Assembly: GCA_028583405.1 (NCBI GenBank)
Contig: CM053261.1
Coordinates: 10,224,459 to 10,288,458 of the forward strand
From: Pogonophryne albipinna
Lineage: Eukaryota > Chordata > Actinopteri > Perciformes > Artedidraconidae
DNA: 64,000 nt
Direction of reading: 5' to 3'
Below are positions 24,194-49,000 of this stretch, in pieces. The notes under the pieces were generated by a model. It was not told the origin of the DNA, searched no databases, and saw only the letters and a program-made list of their open reading frames with translations. Every line of letters starts with the position of its first letter. The first letter of the stretch is position 1. The position numbers and the translations under genes are program-made.

Positions 24194-25517
24194 CAGGGCC
24201 GCCCCTCCCTACAGGCCAATCACGCAGGCTGCATGGGGCCCCGCCTTGCGCAGGGGGCCCCGCCCAGAGGGCCTCAGCTGCTGTGCGCAGTTCTCCACTT
24301 ACCCCCGCTGACACGCGAGAGTGAGAGGTGACAAGGGGAGCACGTCTGTAACCCGACACCGTTGCAATGAATCGACATCTGACCAATCACGGCTTTGATA
24401 CGGCCACTAGTGCAGGTGAAGAGATGTCGGTGAAAAGACAGTTTCAGTCCGGCTCAAGCAAGAGGGAAAAAAACAAAACATGAAGAAACTAGAGCATCAC
24501 TCGAAGGTGGATTATTGTATGAGTCAAATGTACAACTTGCGAATGTTGTCAAATTGCCAATTGCCATATTAAAACATCAGCTGCAATTCACGACATGAAG
24601 TCAAAGTCAACTTTATTGTCAAGAATTCTACATGTTGTACATCCAGAAATATCGTTTCTCGAGGTCCTACAGTGTGACATATATACATCAAACAACAAAA
24701 AAACAAAAAGGGCCTATATAACCGGGGAAATGTTAATGATGTAGAAGAAGGCAGTCTCTGCATAGCATATAGGCTAATGGAGATGCAGTTATTTCCAGCA
24801 TTCTTTATTTAACATTCATTCAAGTATGTGATGCCTTTTATCTGCTAATTTACAGGAGGAAGAGTGATACACTGTCTGTCTAATTGGCTTACATAACAGT
24901 TAAAGTTTACAGCCTAAAAAACATGGAGCATTTTTCCCCTTTTATTCATTTTTATGTCAATTTGCACATTTCATGGTGATGCTCAGCCTCTCCCCTTAAC
25001 TCCTAACAGTCATCATCATGTCAACCACAACACAGAGAAATACTGATAGAAATGTGTGTGTAGTTGTTGATACATTGCTGACAGAGGGAACTATGAATAC
25101 AGATTTAAGAAATATCAGTTTTTGAGCATGTAATAAGCATGTTTTGTCTTGACTATATTACAACTATATTATAATAAAATAATGTAGTATTTATATTATT
25201 GAATTGATTATTATTATTATTATTATTATTAGTAGAAGTAGTTTATTTGCATTAATTATATTTTATTCTTTTTGAGGCTAGTAAATGCAGACGTATTCAC
25301 CTGTAAACGCATACTGAACGACATACATGCACATTTACCATTTACCTCACTGTATACAAAAGTAACTGTGTTGATAATAATAATAATAAACAGGAATTTT
25401 ATTTGCAAAGTAGCCTACTTTGTTTCCAAAAAAAATGTTTTCACTCCTGTCGGTTGGGGGGGGGGGCCTCATCTCACAATGTTGCTTGGGGCCCCAAGTT
25501 GGCCAGGGGCGGCCCTG
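24194..25517. mobile_element. Non-autonomous hAT-type DNA transposon (1324 bp) inside the LINE
   Basis: Inverted termini CAGGGCCGCCCCT / AGGGGCGGCCCTG, flanked by an 8-bp duplication with one mismatch (CCTGGGTG at 24186-24193, CCGGGGTG at 25518-25525). CAGGG termini with 8-bp duplications are hAT hallmarks. No transposase seen. It carries a LINE/SINE tail fragment (24599-24745) and TTA/TAA simple repeats near 25208-25245. Confidence 0.9.
24599..24745 (-). repeat. Retroposon 3'-tail fragment, nested in the hAT-type element
   Basis: AGTCAAAGTCAACTTTATTG, then AAGAATTCTACATGTTGTAC and TACAGTGTGACATATATACA, nearly identical to 49017-49195. On the - strand it ends CAATAAAGTTGACTTTGACT, a LINE/SINE-like 3' end. 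Confidence 0.7.
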
Positions 25518-27000
25518 CCGGGGTGGGAGGGGTCAGAAATGATTTTCTTTGCCCTTGTGACAGTTCGTTGGTGGTGAAGTGATTCGAGTGATGGAAGGGG
25601 ACTGCAGGTGATTTGTGATGCTTTATTGATGATACGTTGAAGTTTATTCCGGGAGAGGTTGTCTGAACTGCTGTACCAGACTGTGATGGATGATGTGAGG
25701 ATGCTTTGGATGATGGCTGTGTAGAACTGGATTAGGAGATGTTTCCTCACTCTGTATTTCTTGAGCTGCCGCAGAAAGAATAGCCTTTGGTTGGCTTTTT
25801 TGTAGATGTGGTCTGTGTTGGTCTTCCATTTGAGGTTATTGCTTATGTGAGTGCCAAGAAATTTGAGTGATTCTGTGGTGGAAATGAGTTTGCCGGAGAT
25901 AGATAGAGGTGATTTGGGCTGTGGCTTTCGCCTGAAGTCGATGATTATTTCTTGGGTTTTTGCTGTGTTAAGTAGGAGGTTGTTTTCTGAGCACCAGGTG
26001 ACCGCTTGATGGATCTGAGTGAGGTATTGTGTTTCATTATTATTTGAGATGAGTCCTGTTATTGTTGTCATCTGCGTATTTATATATGTTGACTGTGGGG
26101 TGCTGAGATGTGAGTTGGTTTGTGTAGAGTGAGAATAACCAGGGGGATAGGACACAGCCTTGTGGAGCTCCTATACTGAGATGCAGAGGGAGAGATGTGG
26201 AGTTATTTATTTTTGACCCGTTGTTGTCTGTTCCAGAGGAAGCTGTGGATCCAGTGACAGATGCAGGGGTCAGTGTTCATGTCCATTAGTTTATTGAAGA
26301 GTTTTTCCGGGTTGATGGTGTTTAAAGCGGAGCTGAAGTCCAGGAACAAAATGCGGACGTAGGTGTTGGGGGATTCCAGGTGTTGTAGAGATTGCCAGGT
26401 TGACAGCGTCATCCACGGATCTGTTGGTTCTGTAAGCAAATTGATATGGATCCATGAGGGGGGAGGTGCTGGTTTTTAGGTGCCTGAGAATGATGCGCTC
26501 AAATGATTTCATCGCCACAGATGTGAGGGCTATGGGTCTGTAGTCATTGAGGCAGGATATTTTATTAGACTTGGGTACAGGGATGATAATGGATTCCTTA
26601 AAACAGTGAGGAACTGAACACTGGCAGAGGGAGGAGTTGAAGATGTTGGTGAAAACAGGGGCCAGTTCTGCAGCACAGTGATGGAGTGCCGCAGGGCTGA
26701 TGTTGTCTGGGCCTGCCGCCTTGTTTCTCTTCAGTCTCCTGAACGTGCACCTCACCTCTGCCTCTTTGATGAGGAATGGTGGGGGAGGGGGGGGAGATGG
26801 GGGTGATAGTGGAGAAACTGGAGAATGATCAAACCTGCTGTAGAAGGCGTTCAGTTTGTCCAGAAGCTGATGGTTATTTTCAGGTGTGGGGGGGGGGGGC
26901 TTTGTTTTGTAGTTGGTGAGGACCTGAAGTTTTTTCCAAACTGTCCTAGTGTTATTGTTTGAAATTTCCTGTTCTATTTTTGAAGCATAATTTAATTGAA

Positions 27001-28192
27001 TGATGTTGTAGAAAATGATGGATTGCTGTATATAAAACCACCTGAGTGTATAAAGGAGTTCAAATGAATACAACCTTAAACATTTATAGCATTCAAACCA
27101 TAGACTGTATATAAAGATTCAAACGCAGACATTAATGTACCAGCCTTGTTTATCCAAAAACATACAACGATTCCCTCTGAAATGTAATGGAATAAATACC
27201 TCAAATGTGTTTTATGGCACAATACCTTAGATTCCACCATTGATCTGTAGAACTAAGTACTTTACATGAGAGCTGCACATGAGACCCATTGAGGGGGTCA
27301 TGGGGTGAAAAGAGGGGTGATATTGATATGCTGTCATGTGTAAAGCAGTTTCTGTCCCCTCACTGGATGACATTGAGAATCAGATAGGAGTGCGTCCTGC
27401 TGCAGAGCTCCAGAGCACATCGATCTCCTGTAGGGCAGCGGCCGCTCCACTCAATAGGCCATTTGTACTGTGCGCGTGTGGGTGTGTGTGCGCACGTGTG
27501 TGTCTTTGAGTGTGTTTCGATGTGTGTGTTGGTGACCCTAACTCTAATACATTGCTAATATGATAAATTATTTACAATCTATTATAGATGAGAAAGCATA
27601 TTTGTGATATTACATTTACAATCTTATTATTTCAAGTACATTTAATCCAGGGCAATGTTGAAGTATGTGTACTTTTACTTGAGTATTTTCATACTAATGA
27701 ATATCTACTCCTCCACATCTAAAAGGAAAATATTCACTAATATTTACACGAATCACTCAGTACAATTGCAATACCACACTTTAAAAATATGCGATTACAT
27801 GAAAGAAGGGGATCGAGAGAATAAGCTCATTTCTATTTAGTTGCCATTACGGTTTATGTATATATATACTTTAGTATAATATTAAATTCACAACTTTTTA
27901 TATATTTATATATGTATATAGCATTTTTTGTTACTTTTATGTGAGTAAATTATCTGAATGCTTCTTCAACCATTGATTTATTTCATTACAATTTAAAAAC
28001 TGAATAATATTTCCTTACCCATTACGTTTTTTGATATTCTACCAATTGATCATTTTCACACCGTCCACGCTCTAGTGATTTAATGTATATTGACACTTTG
28101 TGTGTGCGCGTGTGTGTTTCCGTTGAGTGGTGACTCACAGGCTGAAAGTGTCGGCTATTTTAGAACATTTCCTTTCTTACTGACCCCACCTT

Positions 28193-28194
<2 letters not shown>
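27001..28194. other. Non-coding, partly repeat-derived
   Basis: Contains CATAGACTGTATATAAAG near 27100, a phrase also seen near 47778, GT-rich sequence at 27470-27530 and an ACTTTTACTTGAGTATTTTC-type repeat fragment near 27670. No exon seen. Confidence 0.4.
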
Positions 28195-28237
<43 letters not shown>

Positions 28238-28262
28238 CACACTCACACTCACACTCACTGAC
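28195..28262. repeat. (CA)n / (CACTCA)n microsatellite
   Basis: CA dinucleotides to about 28230, then a CACTCA-type hexamer array, on the + strand. Confidence 0.9.
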
Positions 28263-31200
28263 ACTCACAGACATCAATCTGTCAAGTTGCCACCGTCCAC
28301 AATGATAGCAATCCTTGACATTTACATGCATTGGAGTGAAGACAGGGAGGAAAGAGGGGGAGCGGGAGGATGAAGCGCACTGAGCCGTTAAGTAAGTGAG
28401 GCATTAAAACCTCCGTGCTCAGCAGCCACTGGCTGATCTTTTGTGATGTTTAATGCTTGGTCAAAGTCATACAGCGGCTCGTTCTTACACTCTAGGTTAC
28501 TCTACAAGTTAAAAGTGAAACGATGACATTGACAGATCCAAATGGAGACCGATTCTATTGATAAATTAGGGTTGGCCATCATCAAGACCCTTAAAGAATG
28601 GGGCATAACATGTGCTTACAATGGAGGGAATTTATGTGTTTTGGAATCTGTGCAGTTTCTTCTCTCTATACTGTCGGCAAAATGTGTGCAGGATCACTCA
28701 CTCAGTGCGGGGCAGGCTGACTCAGCAGTCTGGGCTGGACCACAGGCGAGAAGTTGGGGTCATGCTTCTCTCTTAACAATGTTCTTGTCAGAGATAATGA
28801 GTGCGCTTCTCCGCAGTGAAAACGTCTCGAGGCATGCACACAACACATTACAGCCAACACTGCCAACACTTCACTGTCCGCAGTCGGCCCCAATTAACGG
28901 CACATTTTCAACACGCAAATTCATGAAGCCCGTGCACTTGGACATGACTGGCAGATGTTTGGGAATTTACTGTAAGGCACAGGAGCGGGTTCAGCAGTAG
29001 GTGAGTTAGAGCTGAAATAAATCATGGATAATCAAATGAGTTCCTCCCGGAGCTTTTAAAGGGAGTGCTCCTCCAGCCGGGGCACACTGACTGTGTAGTG
29101 GACAGTTACATCTCTGGACTGCTTCTACTGCTTTTTGCTTTGAGTCTGACATGGTCACTGATTTCATTCTGTGCAAATATGTTTACATGAATTGACACCA
29201 GTTTTTTTGGTCTAAACTTCTAACACAATATTTTTCACAAATAAACTGATCTGTTACATAACAATATTTAATATTTAAAAAGGAGCCACATAAAGCTAGT
29301 TTAGTCACGTCTCATGGAAACATAATGAATCATCATTAGCTATGCTTATGCCAACATGCTAAGGTTTACTAGGTATACTGTTTACGATGTTCACCAGCTT
29401 TGTTTGTTAGCATGCTAATATTTACTAACTAACACTGAATGCAAAGCTGATATATGTCTATATTGTAGCTGAAAAGTTAGGTAAAGCAAAGTTGTTACGG
29501 TTTATCTTCTAGGCATCTTTTCACATGATCGCTGTACACAATTTTATGACAATCCATAAAATACTTTCACACAAACCTCCACACATGACGTCACCATCTT
29601 TCAAGCCATGCACAGCTAGTGTGGCTAAAATGGATCAAACCCAGATCAATCAGAAGTCACATCTGCATTGCACCCAGGTTTACAAAGAGCCAATTCACTT
29701 CATTAATGGAGAAATAGAAAGTGCTAGTTGTAGCATTTTACGAGCTGTGGTCAAGTGCACATATGAAGAGAGGCAGGCACGTGTTTGAAATCCATAAAAT
29801 CATCCCAAAACTGCAGAGCAGCAATTTAAGCTCCATCTGCAGCCTGAAGGTTTGTGCTTCACATTATGCATGCAACTAAAATAGACACCTTGATCAAATC
29901 TTTCATATCTCTCACTTAAATCTTTTTCCAAAATAGGTGCGCAGGCTTTTTGTTGTTTACAGTTTCTGAAAACACCAAATATTTGACTACTAGAGTTTGC
30001 TGAACACAGCAGAATGCAAATAAGGAAATATTGGGGTTATAGCAGAATCTTTGCTGTATTTTATGAATATATATATATTAGCCACAGTAGTACCACATTT
30101 TATTGTTTTTGGAACAATATAGAATAACATTTTGGCAGTTCTCTCGACATTTTTGTCTTAAAGGGCAACTTAAGAGCTGGTGCAAATCTTGTTTTGCTGA
30201 CCTCCAGTGGTTTAACTTCTCACCTTTTCCCACATTACTGCTGGGTGGATTCTTTATTTTTTAAATGCTGTATAAACACTTAAATTAGAGCCTACGTTGC
30301 CCTTAAATGGGTAAAATACGGCTGACATTCACTCATTTTGTGCTAATGTTAAACAGGCAAGGCTCACCTGATAAATGTTCTAATATTTAACATAGTCGGT
30401 ATATGATTTTGAAATGTTTGTTACCGAATAAGCTATTATAATATATTGTCTGCATTCTCTTGAGAAACCACAAACCCTATTCCAGATACCACCATTTCCA
30501 AATGTATGCAGTGTGTTCCTGTGCATCATGGGAAACATATTTGAGGTTTAAAAAACAACAATCCTTCTGTTCCCAAGCTGAGTGCATTTGATTTGTGCTG
30601 GCAGGAGATTTGGCCTCTGGGCTGTAGTTGGCAACAAGTGATTTTAAACCTAAAAGACAGTTTCTGGAAGCTTTCCAAACATCCAGCAGCTGTGAAGTTT
30701 CAGAGAGGAAATGTTTTTATGTTGATTGCTTTTTGTGTGAAATAAAAAGGTAGATTGTTTGAAGCTGTTATTTTTCAGCTTACTTTGAGATACAGTACAT
30801 TGGGGAAAACGGCGGGAACATAAACAGGCACTTTAAAAACACCATTCTTTGGCATAAATACATTGTATTTACATTTCAGCAATTAAAATAGAGGTTCAAC
30901 TTGAAGCTGTGTCTTTGTGAGTTCTAAACGCTGAATCTTCATCTGTTATTCATTATAAAGTGAGAAATGTGTTTTTTTTATGACACCTTTTTTTTCACTA
31001 GACTCCTTTGCACTTTTCTGTACTGTACTTAACAATAGAAACATTGTCAGTGTTAGCTTTCTCAACATGCATTTCATTAAGTATAACATTATCCAAAGAT
31101 CCTTATGTGAAGAAAATTGCATCATATTGGGTATTCGGTGACAGAAAGTTACATGGTCTTCATAGAATCCCTGTACTCTTAATGTGTAAGCCCAGGATTT

Positions 31201-31760
31201 ACAAGAGTAATATTGATAGACATTAATCCTAGGTTGATTATTACTGCTGCACTGATTTAAAAGAAGCTGCTCAAAACACATCTAGGGTGACAAAATGAAT
31301 GATAAAGTTGACAAATGGAGATTAAGCTGGTTCATATACAGTACTGTACAGTATATACCACATACAACATAAAGATTGAAAATGCTTTATGACAGAGAAG
31401 TACAAAATATATAGAAAGAATAACTAAGACCTAAAAAATGAAAGTTTGTTGCCTTGAAACTTTTTATTTTTTACATCATGCCAGGCGGGTGATTTGAGAC
31501 ACATGAACAAAATGCATGATATGCTCTCAGATGATAACTCCTGTTCATGCATTATTTAAAGAAAGTCACTAGTGAGCCTCTTTGTGACACACTATGCAGC
31601 TTTGCTTTGCTTTAAGCCAAAAAAGTTTCCAGCTGTCCTGAGACCTCAGCGTCTCGCTGTCCTTAGTGATGCACTTTTTGGAGTCGCTGCCCTTTTTGTG
31701 GGAGCTGCATTTTTACTTTGCATGCCTCTGCGTCTCTCTATTTGTGTGTTTTGGATTCAG
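28263..31760. other. Non-coding, end of probable rph3a intron 1
   Basis: About 3.5 kb. A 152-codon frame at 28542-29000 has no recognisable domain or compositional signal and is treated as chance. GTTAAGTAAGTGAGG near 28390 is donor-like and could end an alternative 5' exon, but nothing else supports it. The interval ends in the acceptor TTGGATTCAG at 31751-31760. Confidence 0.4.
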
Positions 31761-31773
31761 GATAGAGAGGACG

Positions 31774-43563
<11,790 letters not shown>

Positions 43564-46041
43564 AACCTCTTCTATGTTTATTCTTTCTCCATCATTCCCC
43601 CTGTAGCATATTGTCTTCCAGTCAGCAGGGGTAGACAGATATTATCCTCTTGCTTTGATGTAGTTTGTCCCCTAAGTGCAATGTGCAGGCTTACACCTGT
43701 AACAGTTTACAGGTGACCAACACGGATGTTGACCTCTGGCTCTTTTTTAATGAGGAGCATATCATATCATCAGCTGTTTCATATAATAAGTAAACCTCAT
43801 ATGCATTAATGATTGAACAGAGTTATCATTTTTTATGGAGAAACAAAACCTTGTTATCATTATGTTGAAATTAAGTGTGCCTCCATGGGGAATTCCCTTT
43901 TTTCTTGCATTGACCTGTTCTCCTAATGTTGATCTGTGCTCTTGTCATACGATTATGAGATCATGTAATGTGTTATCTACGTGACGAGTGCTTGCATCAT
44001 GCATATGTTAAATATTTAATGGGACAAATACAGCTGTTTGGTTTCCAAAATGATGTTTTTTGTTGATGTGAAATGCGTTTATTTATTTTTTTGACAACAT
44101 GTTGGTCTCTTTATCACTTCATCACCTGTGCATGTGTGAGCTCTCCTCTACTGAAGAATTGCTGAAATACTTCTGCATGACAGTTCATTATGAAGAACAT
44201 ACTCAATAAAAAAATGTTAGCACACTTGCACATAATCTGTGAATTTTTCTTGAGAGATATATATGAGATTCAGATCGGCAAGTGTTATCAGATTGATGAT
44301 TCACATTTTGCTCTTTGTATTTATATCGATGCATGTCATATTGTAGCATACACGTGGCTAATAAATAAAGACATCATGGCACTTCCTGTTCTCCTCTGCT
44401 TGCTTGTGTTGTGACATGTCAGGAATCAGGCGAGGTTTGAGCCAATCAGCTCAGACAGACACGCGGCGGAGAGTTTTGCGAACTTTGACTTCTCGTGATA
44501 AAACCTCTCTTCTTTCCAAGTGGGTAAAAGTTTACAGACTTGTTACACTCTGAAAAGTCTGCTTGAATTTGAAGCTCAGGAATAATCTACCCTTTTTACC
44601 AGTAGTGGGGAGGTTCAAAGGAGGGCCTGATGGGAAACAAAACATTTATATTTGACAAAAAATATAAATATTTACAACTGATCTGACTTAACATCAAACA
44701 TCTGGACAGCAGAAGAAAATGGAAAGAAACTTGTGAAAATGCAGCAGCTTCAAATATATGCACCTTTTGGTTGCTCACACATTTTTCTTTTGTTCTTTTT
44801 AAGTTCTGGATACTATCACTTCTTCAGTAGGTTCAATTACCTTTTTGTCTCGATTCATTTGTTCTCATAGGCCATAAACTTGTAATTGTTTGTTTGACTC
44901 ATCAATGCAGAGATTTTGTATTTTTATTCCATGCATTGGTCTTTCTCGTCAAAACTTTGGACCTACATTACCCATAATGCTAATTGACCACAGAGAATTC
45001 AGTCGGAGATTGAGGATTGTCATGTACGAAGTGGCTTATGTGTAAACAACGCTGACTCACTGACATCACTTGAGTCAATTAATCAAAGTGTGTCCCTTTA
45101 GAGACACTAAGGACTTTACTTTATTAACTAAATGTAACATACAGTATGCTAGTAATCCCAGACAACATAACTTTACTATAAAATTATTGTAGATCAAAAG
45201 GTTAAAATACTCCTGGCTTGAAAAATAGTCACCCCACATTTGTTCTCTCCTCTGATTGTTCCCACGTTCTGTCAATGAATGCAACATGAAAGCAATCACT
45301 GATATGATTAGGGTTAGCTTTGTAAGGGTAATTATTCTCTGTGGAGGAGTAGCATCCGGAAACATAACCTTGACAATAAAACAATATTACAAACATTTCT
45401 TTATTACCAATTAAACTGTATACATTCACACAAATACTGTATGTTTTAAGCAAAATCCAGAAGTGTTTCCCCATAATTGCATCAAAACTGTAACAAAATG
45501 TAATTTCTTACTCAACTTTAAATGTCGTCCTCCCCACAATCTTTCAAAAATAATATCTGTGTGTCTAATATCCCATTTTGTAATCAATATAAATGTATGA
45601 GTTTGTCCAACATTAATTGAAGTCTATTTACCGTGTCTATCTGGGAGCAGCTGTCACTTATAAATGTGTTCGTCACATTTGCAGATTGAACTGATTTGGC
45701 TTGTGTGTGTAGGTGTATGTGTAGGTTTGTGTTTGTGTTAATCGATTTATGCCATGGTCACTGTCAGTGATGTGTAGGCGCGAGACAGAGGAAGAGAGGA
45801 GTGATGTTTGACTGAACTGACAGGTCACGTGGTTCAGGCTGATTTGGATGTTGCGTTCATTTGAGATTCACTGAGTGAAAAACCCGGCGCGCCACCGCCA
45901 CCGCCCCCCTTTCTCATTTAAAAACAGACCTAGCGTCTGTCAAGCTGTCATTGAGTCCTCAGTGGGTGGAGGATTCATTCGTTTTAGATTTAAAGTTTAA
46001 CAGCCCCTCTCTTTCAGCCGCTTTTTTCGCGCTTTTTCACC
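43564..46041. other. rph3a 3' UTR and intergenic gap to pla2g3
   Basis: AATAAA signals at 44205-44210 and 44360-44369 are candidate rph3a polyadenylation sites. The remaining ~1.6 kb to pla2g3 shows no exon. The segment just before the pla2g3 ATG holds a GGCGCGCC site, a GC-rich patch near 45890 and a weak TATA-like ATTTAAAAAC near 45917. Confidence 0.55.
44205..44210 (+). other. Candidate rph3a polyadenylation signal
   Basis: AATAAA 642 bp after the stop codon, with further AATAAA copies at 44360 and 44364. Confidence 0.5.
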
Positions 46042-49000
46042 ATGACGCACATCTCTCCGTTTCTCACTCTCATTTTAACTTTATCCCTCCTGAGCTGCAC
46101 GGCTGCAGAAGCGTCTATCCTCTGCACCTGGACTAAAGTGTTGTCTAATAAAGAGGTGCATTATGTCTTTCTCCACGGTGATGCCTCTCCATCTCTGCGG
46201 CTCTACCACAGCACCTGGTCCGAGCAGCGCGCACTGCTCAGCTGCACTTGGAGCGACGACGCAGCAGTGATCCAAAACTATTTCTCTATATGCCGTGAGC
46301 GCAGGGACGAGTTCTCAGATCATCCAGATAAAAGTATCGATTTGGACTCCATGTTGAATGCAGAGGGGCTGTGCGTCTCTTTGGCTTCTCCAGGAGATGG
46401 AGGACAGGAGGTGCGCACAGGAAAGAGGCTGGTGAGGAGCGTCAGTGGACACTCGGCAGCTGAGAATCATCAAGGTCAAGCTGAAAGGTCAGAGGTCAGG
46501 ACTCACCAGCGTGTAAAGCGTGGCTTTATTGTGCCAGGGACTCTGTGGTGCGGCTCTGGCAACAAGGCGCCATCATACGCAGATTTGGGTAGGCTTGTCT
46601 CTTTTCTTTCCTCTAAAAATCAATGTAATAGTCCTTGATCAATGTTGGAAAGTAGTTCCCAGGAAAATCTGACAGTTATGATAAAAGGTGTTTCGTTTCT
46701 TTTTATTAAAATACTGAAGACTTTTCTTACGTTACATGACATGACATTAACTCTATCCAAGCAAGTTGTGTCACTTAAAGTTAAACAAACTAATTGCTGT
46801 TTAAATTAACTGTTTATCACATTGTGGTTATCTATGTGGGAATTATTTCTCATAAAACATTTGCAATCCTAACTTTCCTCAAAAGTTTAAACATTCATTT
46901 ATTGCGTTCATGTTTACAGGTTCCTATCTTTGCTGGCTCATTACTGCCACTTGTAGGTCAGTAGAATACTGTGTGACCAGACCGAGTTGTGTATCACCAC
47001 CACCCATTTAAAACATTGACCAATAGTGCAAGGAGTGGTAAAAAAACAAAACTCAGGGCACTTAAAGTTGTTTTCTTAACTGATGCTTCTTGACATGAGA
47101 GCAGTTTCCCAGCGGAGTGAAGAAAATACATGAAACTCACGAGAATCACTCCTCAGTCTATAGGCCTACTGTGTTTTGTTTAAATTAATGTATCATTTAG
47201 TTACAAATATGTGATATATCTGAACAACAAAGTGGTCAAAAATCATTTTATTCATTTATTGGAAACATTTTCATGATCGCTTTTTTCGTTTTCCATTCAG
47301 TCAGTCATTAAGTGCTATTAAAATGTTAATGTGCTACATATCCATACAAACAAACAAAGTGTGCAATCCAATGAATGTTACTCTAACTGGGATTTGATAG
47401 ATAACATATCTCTTTTTCTTCTCTCAATTATTTTATTTCTATTGTGCACTCTAATCAATAAACTATTGTTCGTTTATACATTTTAAGAATGGCGTTTATC
47501 TTTTTTGAGAATGAGTTCTTATTTTATTTTATTTTTGGGGTCTATAACAGATTATACAAATGTTTGTGTCTGTAAATGTGTGGTGGGGGTGTGTGTGGAA
47601 ATAACGGGGACAGAGCTGCTGTCAGATGATCAGCTGTGCGGCGTCATCACAAACGGAGGTCGCTTCAAGTGACGCTCCGGAGGAAAGGACGTCCCATTGC
47701 TCTTAAAACTAATTTCCCTGCTTCTCGTGGTTTCCTTGCGTCTCTCCATGCTTCCCTGGTGGGAGGGACTACACCATAGACTGTATATAGGACTAAACAC
47801 AGGGAAACGACGCAAGTGAGGGACGCAAGGATTCCATTTAATCGACCTGAGATGGGCCCTCAATGTGCTGCTGTGATGCTAGTTCAAGCCAAATACTTGG
47901 CATCTCATCTTGGGTGCAAGTTCATCAATGTTTGGGGTCAGGCCCTGAGCTGAGGAAACCCTCTGGATTGAGTGAAGGTGTCCGTGCAATATACCGGCGG
48001 GCCAGATCTAATAGTAATTAAAAATTATCCTGCGGGCCAAAATTAAATCCACCAAGGGCCTGATTTGGCCCCCGGGCCTTGAGTTTGACACATGTGGTGT
48101 AGAGTGTTTTTTTCAGTTTTCACAGTTTGGTTCCCAAAAATGTAGCCTCTGTTAACACTTTCTGGAATTTTAATGGTATTTGACTTAAGATGCAGTTTCC
48201 TTTTAAGATAAGATAAGAAAATATAAGATAAGATAACTCTATTTACTTGAATGGAAATTGTTGAGCAACAGTACAAGGCTGGAAAGTGTGCAATTATAGA
48301 AATATCAACCAAAATCTGAAAATGTACACAACAATAATTATAATTTTGTCATTGATTTTTCTCTCTCATCCCTCTTGCAGGAGTGTTTTCAGATACTGAC
48401 AGCTGTTGTCGTGAACATGACCAGTGCAAACACACCATCCTGTCCTTTCAATCCCAGTTTGGGACCTTCAACAGCAACATCTTCACCATGTCTCACTGTG
48501 ACTGCGACAACAAGTAGGGAGTACATGAATGTAGATGACATCCAGTCTATATCATCTGATTTGTCCTCTTTAATGTTATTTAACCCAAAATGTTTCATGC
48601 TGCAGGTTTCACAGTTGTCTGATTAATGGGAACGACAGTATATCTGATGTGGTGGGATACACTTTCTTTAACCTGCTGAAGATGCACTGCTTTGAGTTCT
48701 CACACAGACTCCAGTGTGCTCAGAGAAACTGGTTTGGAATGTAAGTAACGTTTTAATTTATGTATGTAGTGTATGTTTGTGATTTGGATGACTATCTGAA
48801 TTTTTATTTATGCTACCAGCAATACAGTAGATGTCAATGTTGATTGGTCCACTACTTTTGTCCTGATTGATATGTAACTACGTATATATTCACTCAAGTG
48901 GTGTACTCATGTGCTATTTTAACTAAATTGTACTTTACTTTAAAGTTGAGTTTTTCCATTGTATGCAACTTTGAACATTCACTACTATATTTCCGAGACA

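Larger units (their letters stand above)
23882..27000 (-). mobile_element. 5'-truncated CR1/L2/Rex-type LINE, split by an hAT-type element
   Basis: A - strand non-LTR retrotransposon. The RT reads from about 27000 (KIEQEISNNNTR, RRLKRNKAAGPDNISP, LNDYRPIALT) through APQGCVLSP and YADD to the C-terminal FQLLPSGMRYRSL and stop at 24068. Its 3' tail runs to about 23882, ending in a GATTCTAATCTAATC repeat. Endonuclease and 5' parts are absent, the usual 5' truncation of LINEs. It is frameshifted in several places. Clade assignment is approximate. Confidence 0.85.
24068..27000 (-). pseudogene. LINE reverse transcriptase, frameshifted and interrupted
   Basis: The coding parts lie in three frames: about 27000-26390 (fingers/palm start), 26439-26203 plus its continuation (ILFLDFSSALNTINPE, APQGCVLSP), and 26060-25526 (TITGLISNNNETQ onward, IIIDFRRKPQ, LKFLGTHISNNLKW). 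The catalytic YADD at 26078-26067 sits at the junction of the last two frames. The C-terminal end (24193-24068) lies beyond the inserted hAT-type element, and the two halves join in frame through SDPSHPG. Confidence 0.85.

Noticed and set aside
28195..28262. Regular repeats checked as a possible CRISPR-like array
   Set aside because: Simple CA/CACTCA microsatellite without unique spacers, in a vertebrate genome.
28360..28400. Possible alternative rph3a 5' exon ending at a GTAAGTGAGG donor
   Set aside because: A strong donor-like string alone is insufficient; no promoter or UTR evidence.
28542..29000. 152-codon + strand frame
   Set aside because: No recognisable domain, no splice support, no repeat-encoded protein; consistent with chance in intronic DNA.
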